Source of the DNA: Euborellia annulipes
Lineage: Eukaryota; Arthropoda; Insecta; Dermaptera; Anisolabididae
Direction: 5' to 3'
NCBI GenBank assembly: GCA_023213315.1
Contig: JAKCPI010001564.1
Location: 1-64,000, forward strand
Length of the DNA: 64,000 nt
Shown: positions 1 through 11,552 of the stretch, in pieces
Layout: each line of letters opens with the position of its first letter
Position numbering within the stretch: position 1 is the stretch's first letter
Notes under the pieces: generated by a model
Seen by the model: only the letters and a program-made list of their open reading frames with translations
The model's database searches: none
What the model was told of the DNA's origin: nothing
Translations under genes and position numbers: made by a program

Positions 1-94
1 CAGCAGGCTACCCACTACATCATGGCCCGAGGGCCAAGGTTGTATTCTTTCGTTTCCAATGGAGGCGATTTAAGCGGATTTAGACTTTTTGCCG
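1..94. other. Left edge, SINE-like remnant
   Basis: Holds TCGTTTCCAATGGAGGCGAT, which resembles the reversed tail of the SINE family seen at 20679-20842 (GGCAACGGAGGCAATTTAGA). No coding signal is visible. Confidence 0.25.
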
Positions 95-1196
95 CACAAG
101 TTTAATTGGTGACAAACCGATGCCGCATATCGCCTGGATGTATCACAGTGGAAATCCCTGTTAAGTCATAATGGTTGCCTATCTTCCAGATTAGAATTAC
201 TAACTTAATATTTTGCCTAGCATTCAAGTGATTTGTTATTTAGAAGTAGTTTTTAAAAAATTTTCAAACAATTTTCTCCTATATCCAATGTCTTAAAATA
301 AGAGATGTGCTGATTATATTAGATTAACCTGACTGACTTTTACAATCATTTGTTTGGAAATAAAATTTTCTAAACGAGAAATGAGAAATAAAATGTCAGA
401 CGGTAAACTTGTGAAAAAATATAATAGTTAAAATTATAAACACTGGAATTTTGGGTATGGGGTCTAACTTAGGTTTTCACACTCTTCTAAAAAGGTTTAT
501 AAAAAAGCGAAAGATGAAATCATCAATTTACCCCCCATTTAGTCATCAACATGATCATCGCTTGTAATAACTTGAGCTAGGCTAAAATAGATTCATATAA
601 AATACTTTGTTTTCATCCATTTTGACTCATCCTCACAACTCCCGTTCTGACCTTTCCTTTGATGTTTACGTTATCCTAGATTTTCTTTTATTTACGATCC
701 AAGATAAATCCCTCCGAGAAAGTTAATCTATCCAAAATATTATCCAAACAAAAAAAAAATCTTTTTAAATAAACAAACTTTAGGAAAAATAATGATTTTG
801 GATCTTTTTCAATTAAATAACAGTTGAAGTATAATAAATATTTCCAATGTATAAATAGATATTTCCTCACTAGATTATTTTGAAATTTTAAATCGTTTAT
901 ATTGATTAGAAAAAAAAAAGAAAATTTAGTTATTCATAAAATTATAATTAGGGATGTGTTCTAAATGCCTTAGATATCAAAAAGGTCTTAAAAGAATTTT
1001 AAAAAATTTAAATTAATAATAAATAAAAACCTTTTAAAAGCTACTTATAAAAAACAAATTGGATATCCATCACGTCAAAAAAAAATGCTAGGCAAAAAAT
1101 CAAGTTCGTTATTCTAATCTGGAAGATAGGCAACCAAGATGACTTGTGATACCTCCAGACGATATACAGCACGGATTGTCACCAATTAAACTTGTG
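95..1196. mobile_element. Foldback element with ~115-130 bp inverted arms
   Basis: The left arm (95-224) begins CACAAGTTTAATTGGTGACA and ends GCCTAGCATT. The right arm (1084-1196) is its inverted copy, with a few small gaps. The ~860-bp interior is AT-rich and has no convincing ORF. Long arms with no coding capacity indicate a non-autonomous foldback or long-TIR DNA element. No clear target-site duplication was found, so the superfamily is not assigned. Confidence 0.75.
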
Positions 1197-1258
1197 TCCC
1201 AAATCTGAAAATGGCAAGATTTAAACTTTCGACCGTAAGTTCTCGTTGAAACATTTTG

Positions 1259-1404
1259 TAAATTAAAATTAGGTATACAAATTAAATACGAGGCTATTGC
1301 AAAGTTTTTATAAAATTACACTTGATACGTATCAAGTATAATTAATAAAACCATTGTACAAATAACCTAGTGTTTAATTTAATTTGTATACTTAATTTTA
1401 ATTT
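1259..1404. mobile_element. Small inverted-repeat element with central palindrome
   Basis: The arms AAATTAAAATTAGGTATACA (from 1259) and its near-perfect inverse (to 1404) flank a perfect 18-bp palindrome, ACTTGATACGTATCAAGT, near 1320-1337. It is about 146 bp and AT-rich. It looks like a miniature element or a cruciform-forming relic. Confidence 0.5.
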
Positions 1405-1439
1405 GAAAATGGTTTTTCAAAACTATCATGTGAAAAAAT

Positions 1440-1632
1440 TCCTTTGTCTTCCTTTTTCCCCCTCCCCCCCCCTGGGTGGGAAAACCTCCCCCCCTCTTTC
1501 TTTCCCCAAAACTTCCAATCTTTCCCCCTTTCACCTCTACCCCCACACGCACCCTTTTCCCTCCTCCCCCTCTTTTTTTTTTTTTTTTCCTCCCCCTTTT
1601 TTTTTTTTCTTTCTCCCTGGGGGGGTGTGTGG
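1440..1632. repeat. C/T low-complexity tract
   Basis: About 190 bp of C-runs and T-runs on the plus strand. The open frames seen here on both strands come only from this base composition. Confidence 0.85.
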
Positions 1633-1742
1633 TTGTGCCCCAAAAAAAAATTAAAAGTTAAAAAACTTGTTTGAAATTCATCAAAATAAGATAATCCGAA
1701 GATTCTTTGCCCTCTCGGCATTTTTTTAAAGACTTTTTTAGG

Positions 1743-2263
1743 CAGGGCCGGATCTAGGGGGAGGGGGGCAGTGAGGACATGTGCCCCGGACGGCAGATAT
1801 CAGGGGACGGCAAAATAGGAAAAGTGGTTCACAAAAACAAAATGTAAATAGAAGGTGCGGAATTATAGGAATGTAAATAAGCAGGTTTTTTTTTCACAAA
1901 TCTTGCTGCCCCAGGCGCGTTTGCCTCTTCGTAAATACGGCTCTAGAAATTAGTTATTAACAAACATATGAAAAGTGAACATCAAAAAAATTAACAAATT
2001 CTATTTAACTATATTATGCATAATTTATAAATATATTTGTATTTCAAATCCCCACAGAAACAAGAATTACCATTATTCGTGGTGGATATATGGTTAGGCC
2101 CGTGATGCCCGGGCTAGGAGGCGAGAAAATTTTAGACCTAAATTTAAAGAAAGATTAAAATTTTAAAATCAATTTGGCTTAGTTACAGTGACAACGAGGG
2201 GGAAGGAAGGGGGCGGCAAATTAAACTTTGCCCCTCCTAACAAATTTCCTGGTTCCAGCCCTG
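1743..2263. mobile_element. hAT-like non-autonomous element, TSD TTTTTAGG
   Basis: The ends are CAGGGCCGGATCTAGG and CCTGGTTCCAGCCCTG, an imperfect terminal inverted repeat. An exact 8-bp duplication, TTTTTAGG, lies at 1735-1742 and 2264-2271. An 8-bp TSD with CAG..CTG ends is the hAT signature. The interior has G-rich pieces but no transposase. Confidence 0.85.
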
Positions 2264-2271
2264 TTTTTAGG

Positions 2272-2810
2272 CACCTGAGGCTATTTTTTATTCAGATATA
2301 ATTTGAATAGAATTTTATCACTCAAGAGATTGATTGATGCACTTCTAACTCCTAGAACAAGAAGCGAGACCTTTACATTTGTGTTAAATCCCAGAGCACC
2401 TAATGGGGTACTTTGATTATTTTAAAAATGTCTGAACGCTTTCTAGGTAATATGAAATCTAAACATTTTGAAAATACTTAAAAATAAAGTAGGCAGGGTT
2501 GAATTTTTGAAGCAAGTAAAGTAACCCGTGAAGATATTATGGATTACTTCAATTATGAAATATGATTTGTAAAATTAATTATGAGAAAAATACAGAAATC
2601 AGTCGTTAAAATTAAATTATTTTATACCGTGTGCTTATAAAAATAAAATCCAACTATTAATTATTCTTCTCACACCAATTATTCAAAATTGAACAATAAA
2701 GATTGGATTGAAAAAATAAATAGACCAGAAGAGAGAATGGATTCTTTTGTACCAATAAGCTTCTTATAAAATATGAAAATCTTTCTGAAGAATATCAATA
2801 GCTTACTTAC
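2272..2810. other. AT-rich intronic sequence
   Basis: Downstream (minus-strand) intron of the exon at 2811-2941. Nothing recognisable was seen beyond the splice donor at its right edge. Confidence 0.5.
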
Positions 2811-2941
2811 TTGGCATTCTTAGGGGCATAGGACTCTCTGCGATATTCCTGATCGATGGAATCATCAAGAAGATGTTCTCTGACTGAGACGACTACTGGA
2901 CATGTCTGATGGCCCGAAGAGGTGAAGGCGTCAGCGTTTAA
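2811..2941 (-). CDS. Internal coding exon, unknown protein
   Basis: On the minus strand a good acceptor (TTATTTTTCAG) precedes 131 nt that are open in one frame. They end at a consensus donor, GCCAA|GTAAGTAAG. The frame gives 43 codons beginning LNADAFTSSGHQTCPVVV and ending ESYAPKNA, with an acidic/basic stretch (EHLLDDSIDQEYRRE) in the middle. Codon and base composition are clearly less AT-rich than the flanks. The exon starts in phase 0, which matches the end of the exon at 10044-10307, so the two can be joined without breaking the frame. It ends in phase 2, so at least one more exon lies to the left. I do not recognise the protein; the composition would suit a disordered regulatory region. 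Confidence 0.7.
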
Positions 2942-3034
2942 CTGAAAAATAAGTTATGTCCGATTAATTTTATGAAATCGAATTAATTAATTAAACAAAT
3001 GGAAATTGGCATTGATTGAGGAATAGTTCTATAA

Positions 3035-3275
3035 ATTGAATCGTTTATTTCAGAAACCACCTAAGCGACAAAATTTCAAATCATGTGTTTTTGGTGCTAC
3101 TGTACAATTTAAAGGTAAATACATCTTTTAGATTATCCCAATAGCATGTTTTTGATTTGGTAAAAAAATATTTGAAGGAGACTAGACCTATACTTAAGCT
3201 GCAAAACAGTTTCCTTTAGTTTTCCGAAAGTTGAAAAAAGCGCACTTAGGTGGTTTCTGAAATAAACGATTCAAT
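3035..3275. mobile_element. MITE with ~33-bp inverted repeats
   Basis: ATTGAATCGTTTATTTCAGA at 3035 and its inverse ending at 3275 form arms of about 33 bp that include the CACCTAAG core. Total length is 241 bp with no ORF. No clear TSD is visible. It lies just upstream (in minus-strand terms) of the exon at 2811-2941. Confidence 0.8.
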
Positions 3276-3508
3276 TGTCTATTGAATATTTTTATCTAAA
3301 TTAAATTTTTTTTCTTACATTTCGGCAGGTAAAATCATTTGACTTTACAAATTTATTAAATTTATTTAACTACAATATATCAATGGCTTCCGGCTGTCGT
3401 TCAAAAGTTTTGATTGTCTTATTTGGAGGTCATCTATCCCTTTTTTCAGGACTGCTAGCTTAACAACAATGATCTAGGAGAGTGTGGCGTCCCTGGCAAA
3501 AAAACTCA

Positions 3509-3570
3509 TTTCAATTAATTGAAATAAATAAGAACGGGAGTCTAAATGGCGCCAGATGCCGAAAAAGATC
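3509..3570 (+). mobile_element. SINE 3' tail fragment
   Basis: TCAATTAATTGAAATAAATA is followed by GTCTAAATGGCGCCAGATGC and GAAAAAGATC, the 3' end shared with the SINE at 7197-7350. Confidence 0.6.
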
Positions 3571-3638
3571 ATAAATTTAAAAAATTAAACTATTACAATA
3601 ATGATTTCGATTATAATGTCATCTTAAATATATCGCCT

Positions 3639-3876
3639 GCTGAGAATCATAGTGGCGAAAGTCCAAAAATTCAATTTTTGAGTTGAGCTTACCACACGTT
3701 GTCAAAAGGTCTTCTCTTTTGAGTTCCAAAGTGGCGAAATGATATTTCCATTCTTTGCCATTGATTCTGGCCTATCCATTTGTTGCCCGACTATTTAAAT
3801 GTGTATGTTTATAAAACTTTCAAACGACTTTTCTTTAATTATTGATTTTCGGACTTTCGCCACTATGATTCTCAGC
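3639..3876. mobile_element. MITE with 26-bp inverted repeats
   Basis: GCTGAGAATCATAGTGGCGA at the left and its exact inverse at the right (3851-3876) give 26-bp arms around 238 bp. A second copy of its right end is at 32405-32470, where a hAT element has inserted beside it. Confidence 0.85.
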
Positions 3877-5030
3877 AAGTGATATGATCTGATCTTTAAA
3901 ATTCTCTCTAATATCATTGAAAATCAGGACTTAAAAATTAAAACTATCATATATTAAGATAACGAACTAATTATTCGTAATTAATTTATCATTTAGTAAT
4001 TAAATTTAAGTTGGAAAATGAATCGTTGTCGTCTGTCATTCATTCTGTCAAGAAAGTTCAATTTTGTCAATTTAAAAAGCGGGGAAAAATGTTTTTATCT
4101 AAGATTTTAAATAATTCAATTTCCTCAAAAAATATTAAATAAGGATGGGAGTAAATCGGTGGCAGTCAAGAATGCAAAGAAAATTTTAATTGAAGCGAAT
4201 CGAGAACGTGATAATAAGAAAACAAAAATCTATTAAAAAAAAAAAAAAACAACAGAACGTCATAATACTATTTTTCTTATTTTCATTGAGAATTATGGGG
4301 ACCAGCGTTTCTCAACAATTTGGCGGAACACTTTGCTACTCGTTAACAAATTCACAGTACACAGTAGATTAATGGAAAATAAATTTTTTGATTAATTTAT
4401 CATCAAAGGATTTGGGAAGATAAATCAGCAACAAATTAAAATAGAGAAAAACGCACAAATAAAATTTAAAATTAGCTTCATAAACGAAATAATTAATGTG
4501 GAAGTAAGTAGCATAGTTTATTTAAAAAAATTTTTAAGCCTTTTTTTAACAAGATAATTTATTTTTAAATGGTTTTTGTATATTTTAGAAATTTCCGGCA
4601 TATCTCTTTTCTTTGCTGAGGTTATTTATAGATATTGGTATACAAAATTCACTTCCTTTAATGATGAGAAAATAATGGAATCTCTCTAAAATTGGATACA
4701 TATAGGAGACAAGAGATTTTAATTTGGAAATCATTTTTTTTTTTCACTTGCAACAGACATGGACAACTTCATCATCAGGGAGAGGTTATTTACGTAGAAA
4801 AATAACACTTTTTATGAGGACAGCCAATGGCTTTCTAATCAACAAACCAAAGGATCAAAATAGCTTCACTAACTAAATATTCTTGTCAAAGTTTTCTGAA
4901 TATAAAAAAAGTAAATCTATTTCACTCTACAAAAATAATCTATAAATTATAGTAGTAATATTGAATAATAATCAGATCAATTTTATCTTTTTTTTATCAA
5001 ATAAAATTTTATATTTAAAAAATCTGGTGG
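3877..5030. other. AT-rich sequence, nothing recognised
   Basis: Contains short A and T runs and several chance ORFs of up to 60 codons. No splice-bounded coding segment or inverted repeat was found. Confidence 0.5.
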
Positions 5031-5285
5031 GACTTGACTTTTGAATCGAAATTTACATGCAAATCCCCAAAAGGATTTAACATTGGCTCTTTGAAAGGAA
5101 GAGCCGAAATAGAATTTGAAAAATCTGAAATGCTAAGTCAGTAAAATGTACTTCAATCAATTTACACGAAAAATTTTACTGATATATTTTTTAAAGGACT
5201 TAAAAAAATAGTTGGTTTATGAATTTTAATCAAAATCGTTAGAGCCAATTTTGAGAAAATCGAAAAACACTGAAAAAGTAATTCA
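5031..5285 (+). mobile_element. Fragment of HP (hairpin-ended) repeat
   Basis: Internal HP-family sequence without the terminal hairpins. It includes TTTTGAATCGAAATTTACAT, AAATCGTTAGAGCCAATTTT and GAGAAAATCGAAAAACACTG, also seen in the copies at 44245-45242 and 51289-51813. Confidence 0.6.
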
Positions 5286-6340
5286 GTGTGAAATGATAAT
5301 CAATTTTAAAAGAATCCCAATTTTTTTTTTAATAGAATTCCCGGTGTTTGATTCAACCAACTAACAACGCCCGGTTAACCGGCAACCCGCAACACTAGTT
5401 GTATTTGTCAGACCAGCGTCGGATATATAAAATTTTGGGCTTATTCAAATTTTTCGAGCTTGACTTGTATATTAATTTAATGTAGTATATAAAAATATTT
5501 AGGCCTAATAAGCAAATGAATATCTTGCTTATTTCAGTAGATAATCAATATATTATATCAATATAACTGGAGTTATTTATTAAAAGAAAGCTTCATGTAA
5601 TCTCTTAAAAATATTCAAATACGAAAATTTCGACATATAAATGTTATCAAACTATGATATTGACATTAATGGGTAATATAAAAAAATATATATATTTACA
5701 TAAAAAAAATTCATGGCTCATTGTCCGTGGGGAGACATGAAAGTAAGAAAATAATATTTGCTATTTTATTAATAATATTGTGTACTTGAAAAATTTTCTC
5801 ATTCCAAAATATTCAATAAAATTTTGGGCAGTAATTTAGATAATTATCTAGGTCACAAGATATAAGGCAAATGCGATATGAAACATCCTCTATAAATAAT
5901 TAATTTCATATTTATCTTGGCCAACGTTTTTGCATTGCGACAAAGAGATCAAGCGTCCCATCTAGACAGGTTGGCTATATTTTAACCAAGATAAAAGTCT
6001 TTTCAAATCAAAATGAGTGGCAATGGTCTTAAATAGAAACCTTTTCATCTTTGCTAGTATTGTCTGCAAAATGTTGAAAAATTTTTTTAGGGAGATAATT
6101 GTTTCTCCGGAAGTAAAGAAAAATGCAAAAAAAGATCAAATAAAAATTACGTTATTTTTCAAAACGAAATTTTGTTTGTGACTAATGTGTAGTGTAATTT
6201 TATATACAATATATTGTATTACTCCACAGTGTAATTTATGTTTTTTGTAATGAATTAGTTGCAAAAATTTGGTGATTCGGTATTCTAAAGTTGAGTGCTG
6301 TCCTAGTTCATTCATTCTTCTATGAAGTACAAGATTAATG
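5286..6340. other. AT-rich sequence, nothing recognised
   Basis: No coding exon, RNA gene or element boundary is supported here. Confidence 0.45.
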
Positions 6341-6445
6341 AGTTCTTCAATTATGGGAGAGAATATTTTAAAGAGCATCTAAAAAATAATTGATTTATGA
6401 ATTTTCATTAGAGCCGATTTTAGAAAGTAAAATTTTTAGTAGCTT
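6341..6445 (+). mobile_element. Short HP-family fragment
   Basis: TTTAAAGAGCATCTAAAAAA followed by TAATTGATTTATGAATTTT and AGAGCCGATTTTAG matches the middle of the HP family. Confidence 0.55.
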
Positions 6446-6484
6446 AAAATTTGGGCCATATTTATTGCAAAATAAAAAGGTCTT

Positions 6485-6860
6485 ACAATGCAGGTAGAGG
6501 GGCCGAGTAGAGAGGTATGTAAGAAAAACTTGGATAAAAGCATAGGAAAAAAAATGCTCGTTATCAGCTCCTCTGTCTTAAGAGGTATAATTTATTTGAA
6601 TAAGCGGTTAGTAAGAATGATTCTTCAGCTAAAGATTTCACAATTTATTTTTTTTTCCTATTATTTTATTATACCCCGTGTGAGGGTTCGGCGGGAAATT
6701 CTTATTTGAAGGTTTAAACCATTGTAGATTCCGAAAGGCTAAAGAGATCAGACTAAATTTGATGTCAATTTGTACAGAAAGAAAAACTCTAATTGACTAT
6801 ATAAAAAAAATCGCGATTAATAAACTACAGAACCAATTTTTTTTTTAAGTTTTTTGCATA
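6485..6860 (+). mobile_element. Single diverged copy of the 33-kb tandem unit
   Basis: CTCCTCTGTCTTAAGAGGTA, CAGCTAAAGATTTCAC, TTGTAGATTCCGAA and GGCTAA..GATCAGACTAAAT occur in the same order and spacing as the left part of the array at 32697-34935. Here there is one unit rather than five or six, so it is a useful outgroup for the array. Confidence 0.7.
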
Positions 6861-7196
6861 CAAAATTTTGCCATTTTTTTCCTGTGAATAAAATCATAAG
6901 CCCATTTTTAATATATGTTTTATCAGACATACTAGTGTTCATTTTTTTAAAAGAAAGTTATTATAAATTAATTGGCTGATTTACAGATTTGATCAAAACT
7001 TTAATTTTCAATATCTCGAAACTAAACTATTGTGGCTTATGACTATATTCCACTGCGCCTTCATTTGTCAATATACGAATAGGCCTTATACACTGATGAT
7101 CTGTGAAAATTACTTTATAAATAAAAGAACAATTTTGTCCTCAAAACTAGATAATCTATATAGATTACGTTTGTTCTCCATAAAAAAACCACTAGA
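6861..7196. other. AT-rich sequence, nothing recognised
   Basis: Only short chance ORFs. No repeat boundaries are clear. Confidence 0.4.
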
Positions 7197-7350
7197 CCTC
7201 GGCCTCGGGCCTTGATGTAGTGGTTAACATGCTGGCCATTAGTATACCAAGGAGGGTTCGCTTCCCCTCCCATGCGACAAAGATATTTTTAAATTGGCAT
7301 TTAAATAAATAGGGATGGGGTCTAAATGGCCTTCGATGCCGAAAAAGACC
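7197..7350 (+). mobile_element. tRNA-derived SINE (family 1)
   Basis: The head has an A-box-like TGATGTAGTGGTTAACATG and a B-box-like GGGTTCGCTTCCCC. It is followed by ATGCGACAAA, an AAATAAATAGGGATGGGGTC linker and the tail TAAATGGCCTTCGATGCCGA. The pol III box arrangement supports a SINE. Related copies lie at 9539, 16045, 20679 (reverse) and 57342 (reverse). Confidence 0.75.
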
Positions 7351-7572
7351 ATAAATGAAATTTAAAAAAATATATATATTTTTATAACGCTGAAGAAACT
7401 CTCCTTTCTGGGTGCCATACCATTAAAAGAATATGCAAAATTAATAAGAAGATTCATCAGTTGGATTACAACAAAAGTTACTGTATTTATATATTAATAA
7501 TATAGGTTTGAAAATGAACATCTCCTCTCTCTTTTCAACACTTTAATTAAAATTTCCAAATTTCATTTAAAC

Positions 7573-8410
7573 CAGTGGTTCCCAACCTTTTTGACCCATC
7601 GCCCCTTTCTGGAGGTTGACACACACCTATCGCCCCCCCTTTACATTTTCATTGGATGCCTAATTTTAATTTGAAGTAAAGTGTAAATAATAAAGCACTT
7701 TTATTATTTTAAACAATTTTATTACCGTAGGCCTATATACAGGCTCTAGCCAGACTTGACAGGCCCCGGGGCTACTTAGTAATACGCCCCCCCCAAAAAA
7801 AAAAAAAGTTTTTTTTTAGTATGTAAAAGGCTATTGTGGCCTTCATGCCAACACTTTTTTACACAGTTTTTGACACAACTTTTGAAATAGTTATACATAG
7901 CTTACAATATTTATTTAAATAAAGTTATATAAAATTTTTTTCAAAATTTCCTAAACAAAGAGTTACAAAGTTTTAATTTATCGAGGCCAGATCTGGACAG
8001 AGGATTTCCGGGGGAATCTGGGGATATGGAAAATTTTTTGAAATTAGCCACTGAAATCTGCATTTTTAGCTATCCTGAGTCGTGAAAAAGATCAAACCGG
8101 GCCCCATGAGAAAAAAAAAATTGAAGAAAATGATTTTTTTTAATTGAAATTTAAGATTTGAGCTAAAAGTGACGTTTCAATTCTAGATTGGAATTATCTT
8201 CAGACTATTTTATTTTTTATGATAATATTTTGTCCTCTTCTATCCTGACCATCCTGTAAATAGGAGATTTTTCTCTTTGATTTTTATTTTTTCAAATTTA
8301 AGTAAACTAATAATTTTTCTCCCTCTGAATACTCATCGCCCCCCCAATCGCCCCCCGCTTATTTATCGCCCCCCTGAAAACCCAAATCGCCCCCAGGTTG
8401 GGAACCACTG
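7573..8410. mobile_element. hAT-like non-autonomous element, TSD ATTTAAAC
   Basis: The termini CAGTGGTTCCCAACCTTTTT and the inverse (..AGGTTGGGAACCACTG) are hAT-type. ATTTAAAC is repeated exactly at 7565-7572 and 8411-8418. C-rich runs (ATCGCCCCCC) occur near both ends, inverted relative to each other. No transposase ORF is present; the interior (7740-8240) may include a second, nested insert. Confidence 0.9.
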
Positions 8411-8785
8411 ATTTAAACCATTTATAATGAAAAACAAACAATAAATCTAATTGATTTTGCATACTGTAGTCTACACATAAATATGTATGTATTCTGGAAG
8501 CTTCTAAGCTACAGAAATAAAAGCTTTTTTGTTCTATATTTTTAGAATATAAAGAAGAACATAAATAACGAAAACGAACCGTAAACATTTATTTGTGACT
8601 GCGATTTAAAAACATTTTAAAGAACAAACGAATACTTTTCCGGATGAAGATTAAATAAGTAGTAGAACTATTCCTCAATTTTGTCTAAGGAAAAAAATTA
8701 ATCCATCATTTTTTCCTTACTTTTCCTTATTACTAAAGCTAGTGTGTAGGCTGATTAAATAATTTAATATATATATATATATATA
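8411..8785. other. AT-rich spacer ending in (AT)n
   Basis: Non-coding. An (AT) dinucleotide run (8768-8785) abuts the next element. Confidence 0.5.
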
Positions 8786-10014
8786 TGGGTGATTCTACGC
8801 TATTTGAATTTTATTGGTCAGTGGAAAAAATATATGTTAAAATAATTATATCATTGATACTGTATTCTTAAATAATAAAGAATATCGTGTTTTATTGGGG
8901 CCATTTAGTCAATTCACGATAACTGTTTCATTTTAGGAATTAATAGTTGAAAATAGTCATAAATGTCAGTATTCTGGGTGTCCCATTTCTAGTTTTTTTA
9001 CTAGTTTTGTTCGACATTCATTTATTTATTAACTTGACATAATATTTTTTACCATAATTATAAACATAAGTAAACCCCAAAACATAATTAATGAAAATAC
9101 ATTTTAAAAGTATTTGTTATTATAAAAAAAAATACTTGTTTTCACGTGACCTAAAAATGATGTCATCTATTCTGGAAAAATTAAAAGATAAAAATTTATC
9201 ATAAAAACTGCCAAAGGATAACAATGGCCATGAGTAACAGGCGTAGTACAGTCTGAAGTAAGAAGCAAGCTAACGGCGTTGAGCATAATTCAAATAATAT
9301 AGCTTTAGTTATTGTTGAATTGTCATAAAGTGTGTTTGGGCCAGTCGATGCAATATTTATTCTGGTAAATAAATCTCTTTATATTTTATCGTTACGTAAC
9401 TCTACATATGTACAATGCAATGTTTATTGTATGTAAATGTCATGAATTACGTCGAAACTTTGGCAAGAAGGACGCGTATTGTTTTTTTTTAACGTAATGT
9501 GTGGTTTTGTCATTAGTTTGGCTGTCATTATTCAGGCACATTCAAGGGTTCGCATCCCGTCTAATGCGACAAAAATTTATTTCAATTGGATTTAGCTATC
9601 AATCCAATTTAAATAAATAGATACGGGGTCTAAATGGCCTTCGATGCCAAAAAATGGAATAAAAAAAACTCTGTCAGGGAAAATACCCGCCCACGGGTAG
9701 GGACGAAATTTTGTTTCCTTAATATCTTATAGCTATAATATGTATGTTTTTTTAATATTAATTCAGCTTTCATTATAAATAGTTAATTGTCTGTCACTTT
9801 CCTAGCTTAATTTTCACAATTCTGCCATTAGTGTCATTCTTCAGGTAACATATTTCTTCTGGTGCTAATAAAACTCAAAAAAATTAAAATATCTTCTGGC
9901 CTTTATCATTACAGATACGAAAATAATGTCAACTAAGGAAATCATGAATATTAAATTGAACAGAGTATATTTGGTTTCTGGACACAAAAAATCCAAATAG
10001 CGTAGAATCACCCA
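8786..10014. mobile_element. TA-flanked TIR DNA element (~1.2 kb)
   Basis: TGGGTGATTCTACGCTATTT at 8786 is inverted at the right end (AATAGCGTAGAATCACCCA to 10014), with TA on both sides. TA duplications and a short TIR fit the Tc1/mariner/pogo group. The interior is about 80% AT, lacks a full transposase and contains a SINE fragment (9539-9656). The right end lies only 29 bp from the splice donor of the minus-strand exon at 10044-10307. Confidence 0.8.
9539..9656 (+). mobile_element. 5'-truncated SINE family 1, nested
   Basis: CAAGGGTTCGCATCCCGTCT (B-box), ATGCGACAAAAATTTATTT, then GGTCTAAATGGCCTTCGATG. The A-box region is missing. It is nested within the TA-flanked element. Confidence 0.65.
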
Positions 10015-10043
10015 TATATATAAACTTGAGTCCTCTGTAATAC

Positions 10044-10307
10044 CTTAACTACAGTGCCGACAGTTGCGAGTGGCGGGGGCGATGTGGGCATCAGAGGCTG
10101 ATGGATATTCGACTTGGGACTTAGGGGACTTGGGTCCCCTTGTGCGAGAGGTGCCCTTCCTGAGGGATCTGTAGCCGATGGAGGTGGCGGGGGTGGATGC
10201 GAGGGTGGTTGGTCCATGTCTCCAGAATCCGAGAGTTGGTCCGCATGCGAAGATTGACTTAACAATCGCTCTTTCATCTCGTGCAAATACGGACAACGTT
10301 GCATCCT
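10044..10307 (-). CDS. Internal coding exon, Pro/Ser-rich, unknown protein
   Basis: On the minus strand an acceptor, TATCATGTTTCAG, precedes exactly 88 open codons (264 nt). The donor is GTTAAG|GTATTA. The exon is phase 0 at both ends. The product begins RMQRCPYLHEMKERLLSQ, continues into an acidic Ser-rich stretch (DQLSDSGDMDQ), a run of six prolines, and a Pro/Ser-rich tail ending LATVGTVVK. The GC content (about 55%) stands out sharply from the AT-rich flanks. The N-terminal part could form a short helix and the rest looks disordered, as in linkers of transcriptional or signalling proteins. I cannot name the family. Its end phase fits the exon at 2811-2941, and its start phase fits the start exon at 52199-52270. 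Confidence 0.75.
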
Positions 10308-11493
10308 CTGAAACATGATAAAAACATTGTTAAACAAGTACTTTTATTAACTTAAATTAACAAATTATTATAAAGAAATTAAGTTTAGGTTGGGTATATG
10401 TAGTTAGAATTGAATCAAATATTTATTTTAAAATGTATGCTTCATAGTAATGGACTGGTAAGTAAAATATTGCGATTAAAAAATAATTATAGTAGGCTAT
10501 AGGTTGCGATTTCAAAATAAATAGAGGTAAATTAAATGTTTCAAAATAGTTCGTCTGGATCAATGAACAAAAAATAAAAAAAATATTTGTGCTTAAATTT
10601 GATATTTAAAATATATAGTAGATATGACAAGATATTGAATAAAATAATAGTCTAAATAATATTTAGATACCAGAGACATAAAAACAACAACAAATTTTAG
10701 GAATGAAAAAAAAAATGGAAAGGAGGCAATTTGTTTAAACTTGAATTAATTATAATCTTTATAAGACTAAGATAAATATTAATTCTACTCTAGTACATCT
10801 TGAGGATACACTTCAAGAATAAGAGCTTCATTCAGATGACAAGAGGGTCAGAAGAGGTTAAAGTTAAGGACTTAAAAATCTCCTTACTTGCTTCCTAGTG
10901 TCCTTGATATTATAAAATCTAATTTTTTTCATTGACATCCCTATGGCTTTTTACCTTTTTTTCTTAAATATAGGCTTTCTAAGAAAAATATTAATAATTC
11001 TTAGTAATATGCTAAATAAGAGTAAAAATATGTACCTTAATATTTTCAAAGGCCAATGGGTGATTTAATTTTCACCTTTTTTTTTATTTAAAATATTAAA
11101 AAAAATTAAAATACGGTATATCAGCCTACACTCACGTAAATATTAATACTTATATTTATTTCCCTTTAATTTTAAAAGGAAAAGATATTATATTTTAAGA
11201 ATCACATTAGATAACAAAAGAAATTCATTTAAATTGTTACAAGAGTCTCAAGATAGACACAGATGTTACACCCATTGATAGTTGTTAAGTTGTCAACGAT
11301 AGGTGTATCATAACATTGTTTAATCGTTTTATAAACAAATGAATCTCGTTCAAAACATTTAAAAAATAAATATTTAAAAAAAAACAACCTAAATTCCGTT
11401 TAATTAAATATTTAATTAAAAAATCATATTAGTCAAAAATTAATTAATAATTTGTTGTAAAGAAAAAAATGCATGTTTATCACTTTGCTAAAG
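10308..11493. other. AT-rich intronic sequence
   Basis: Upstream intron of the 88-codon exon in minus-strand terms. No further exon or repeat was recognised. Confidence 0.5.
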
Positions 11494-11552
11494 ATCTGGT
11501 GTGACTAGTAGCACAGCACACAACTTTCTCTTACTTTTGGCAAGAGAAAGTT
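11494..11552 (+). mobile_element. Solo degraded HP 5' hairpin
   Basis: GATCTGGTGTGACTAGTAGC and AGCACACAACTTTCTCTTAC, then GCAAGAGAAAGTT. This is the left arm plus a short right arm of the HP palindrome, with no body. Confidence 0.6.

Noticed and set aside
1370..1721. Overlapping ORFs of 60-107 codons on both strands
   Set aside because: They lie in a C/T homopolymer tract and encode only Pro/Phe or Lys/Gly runs.
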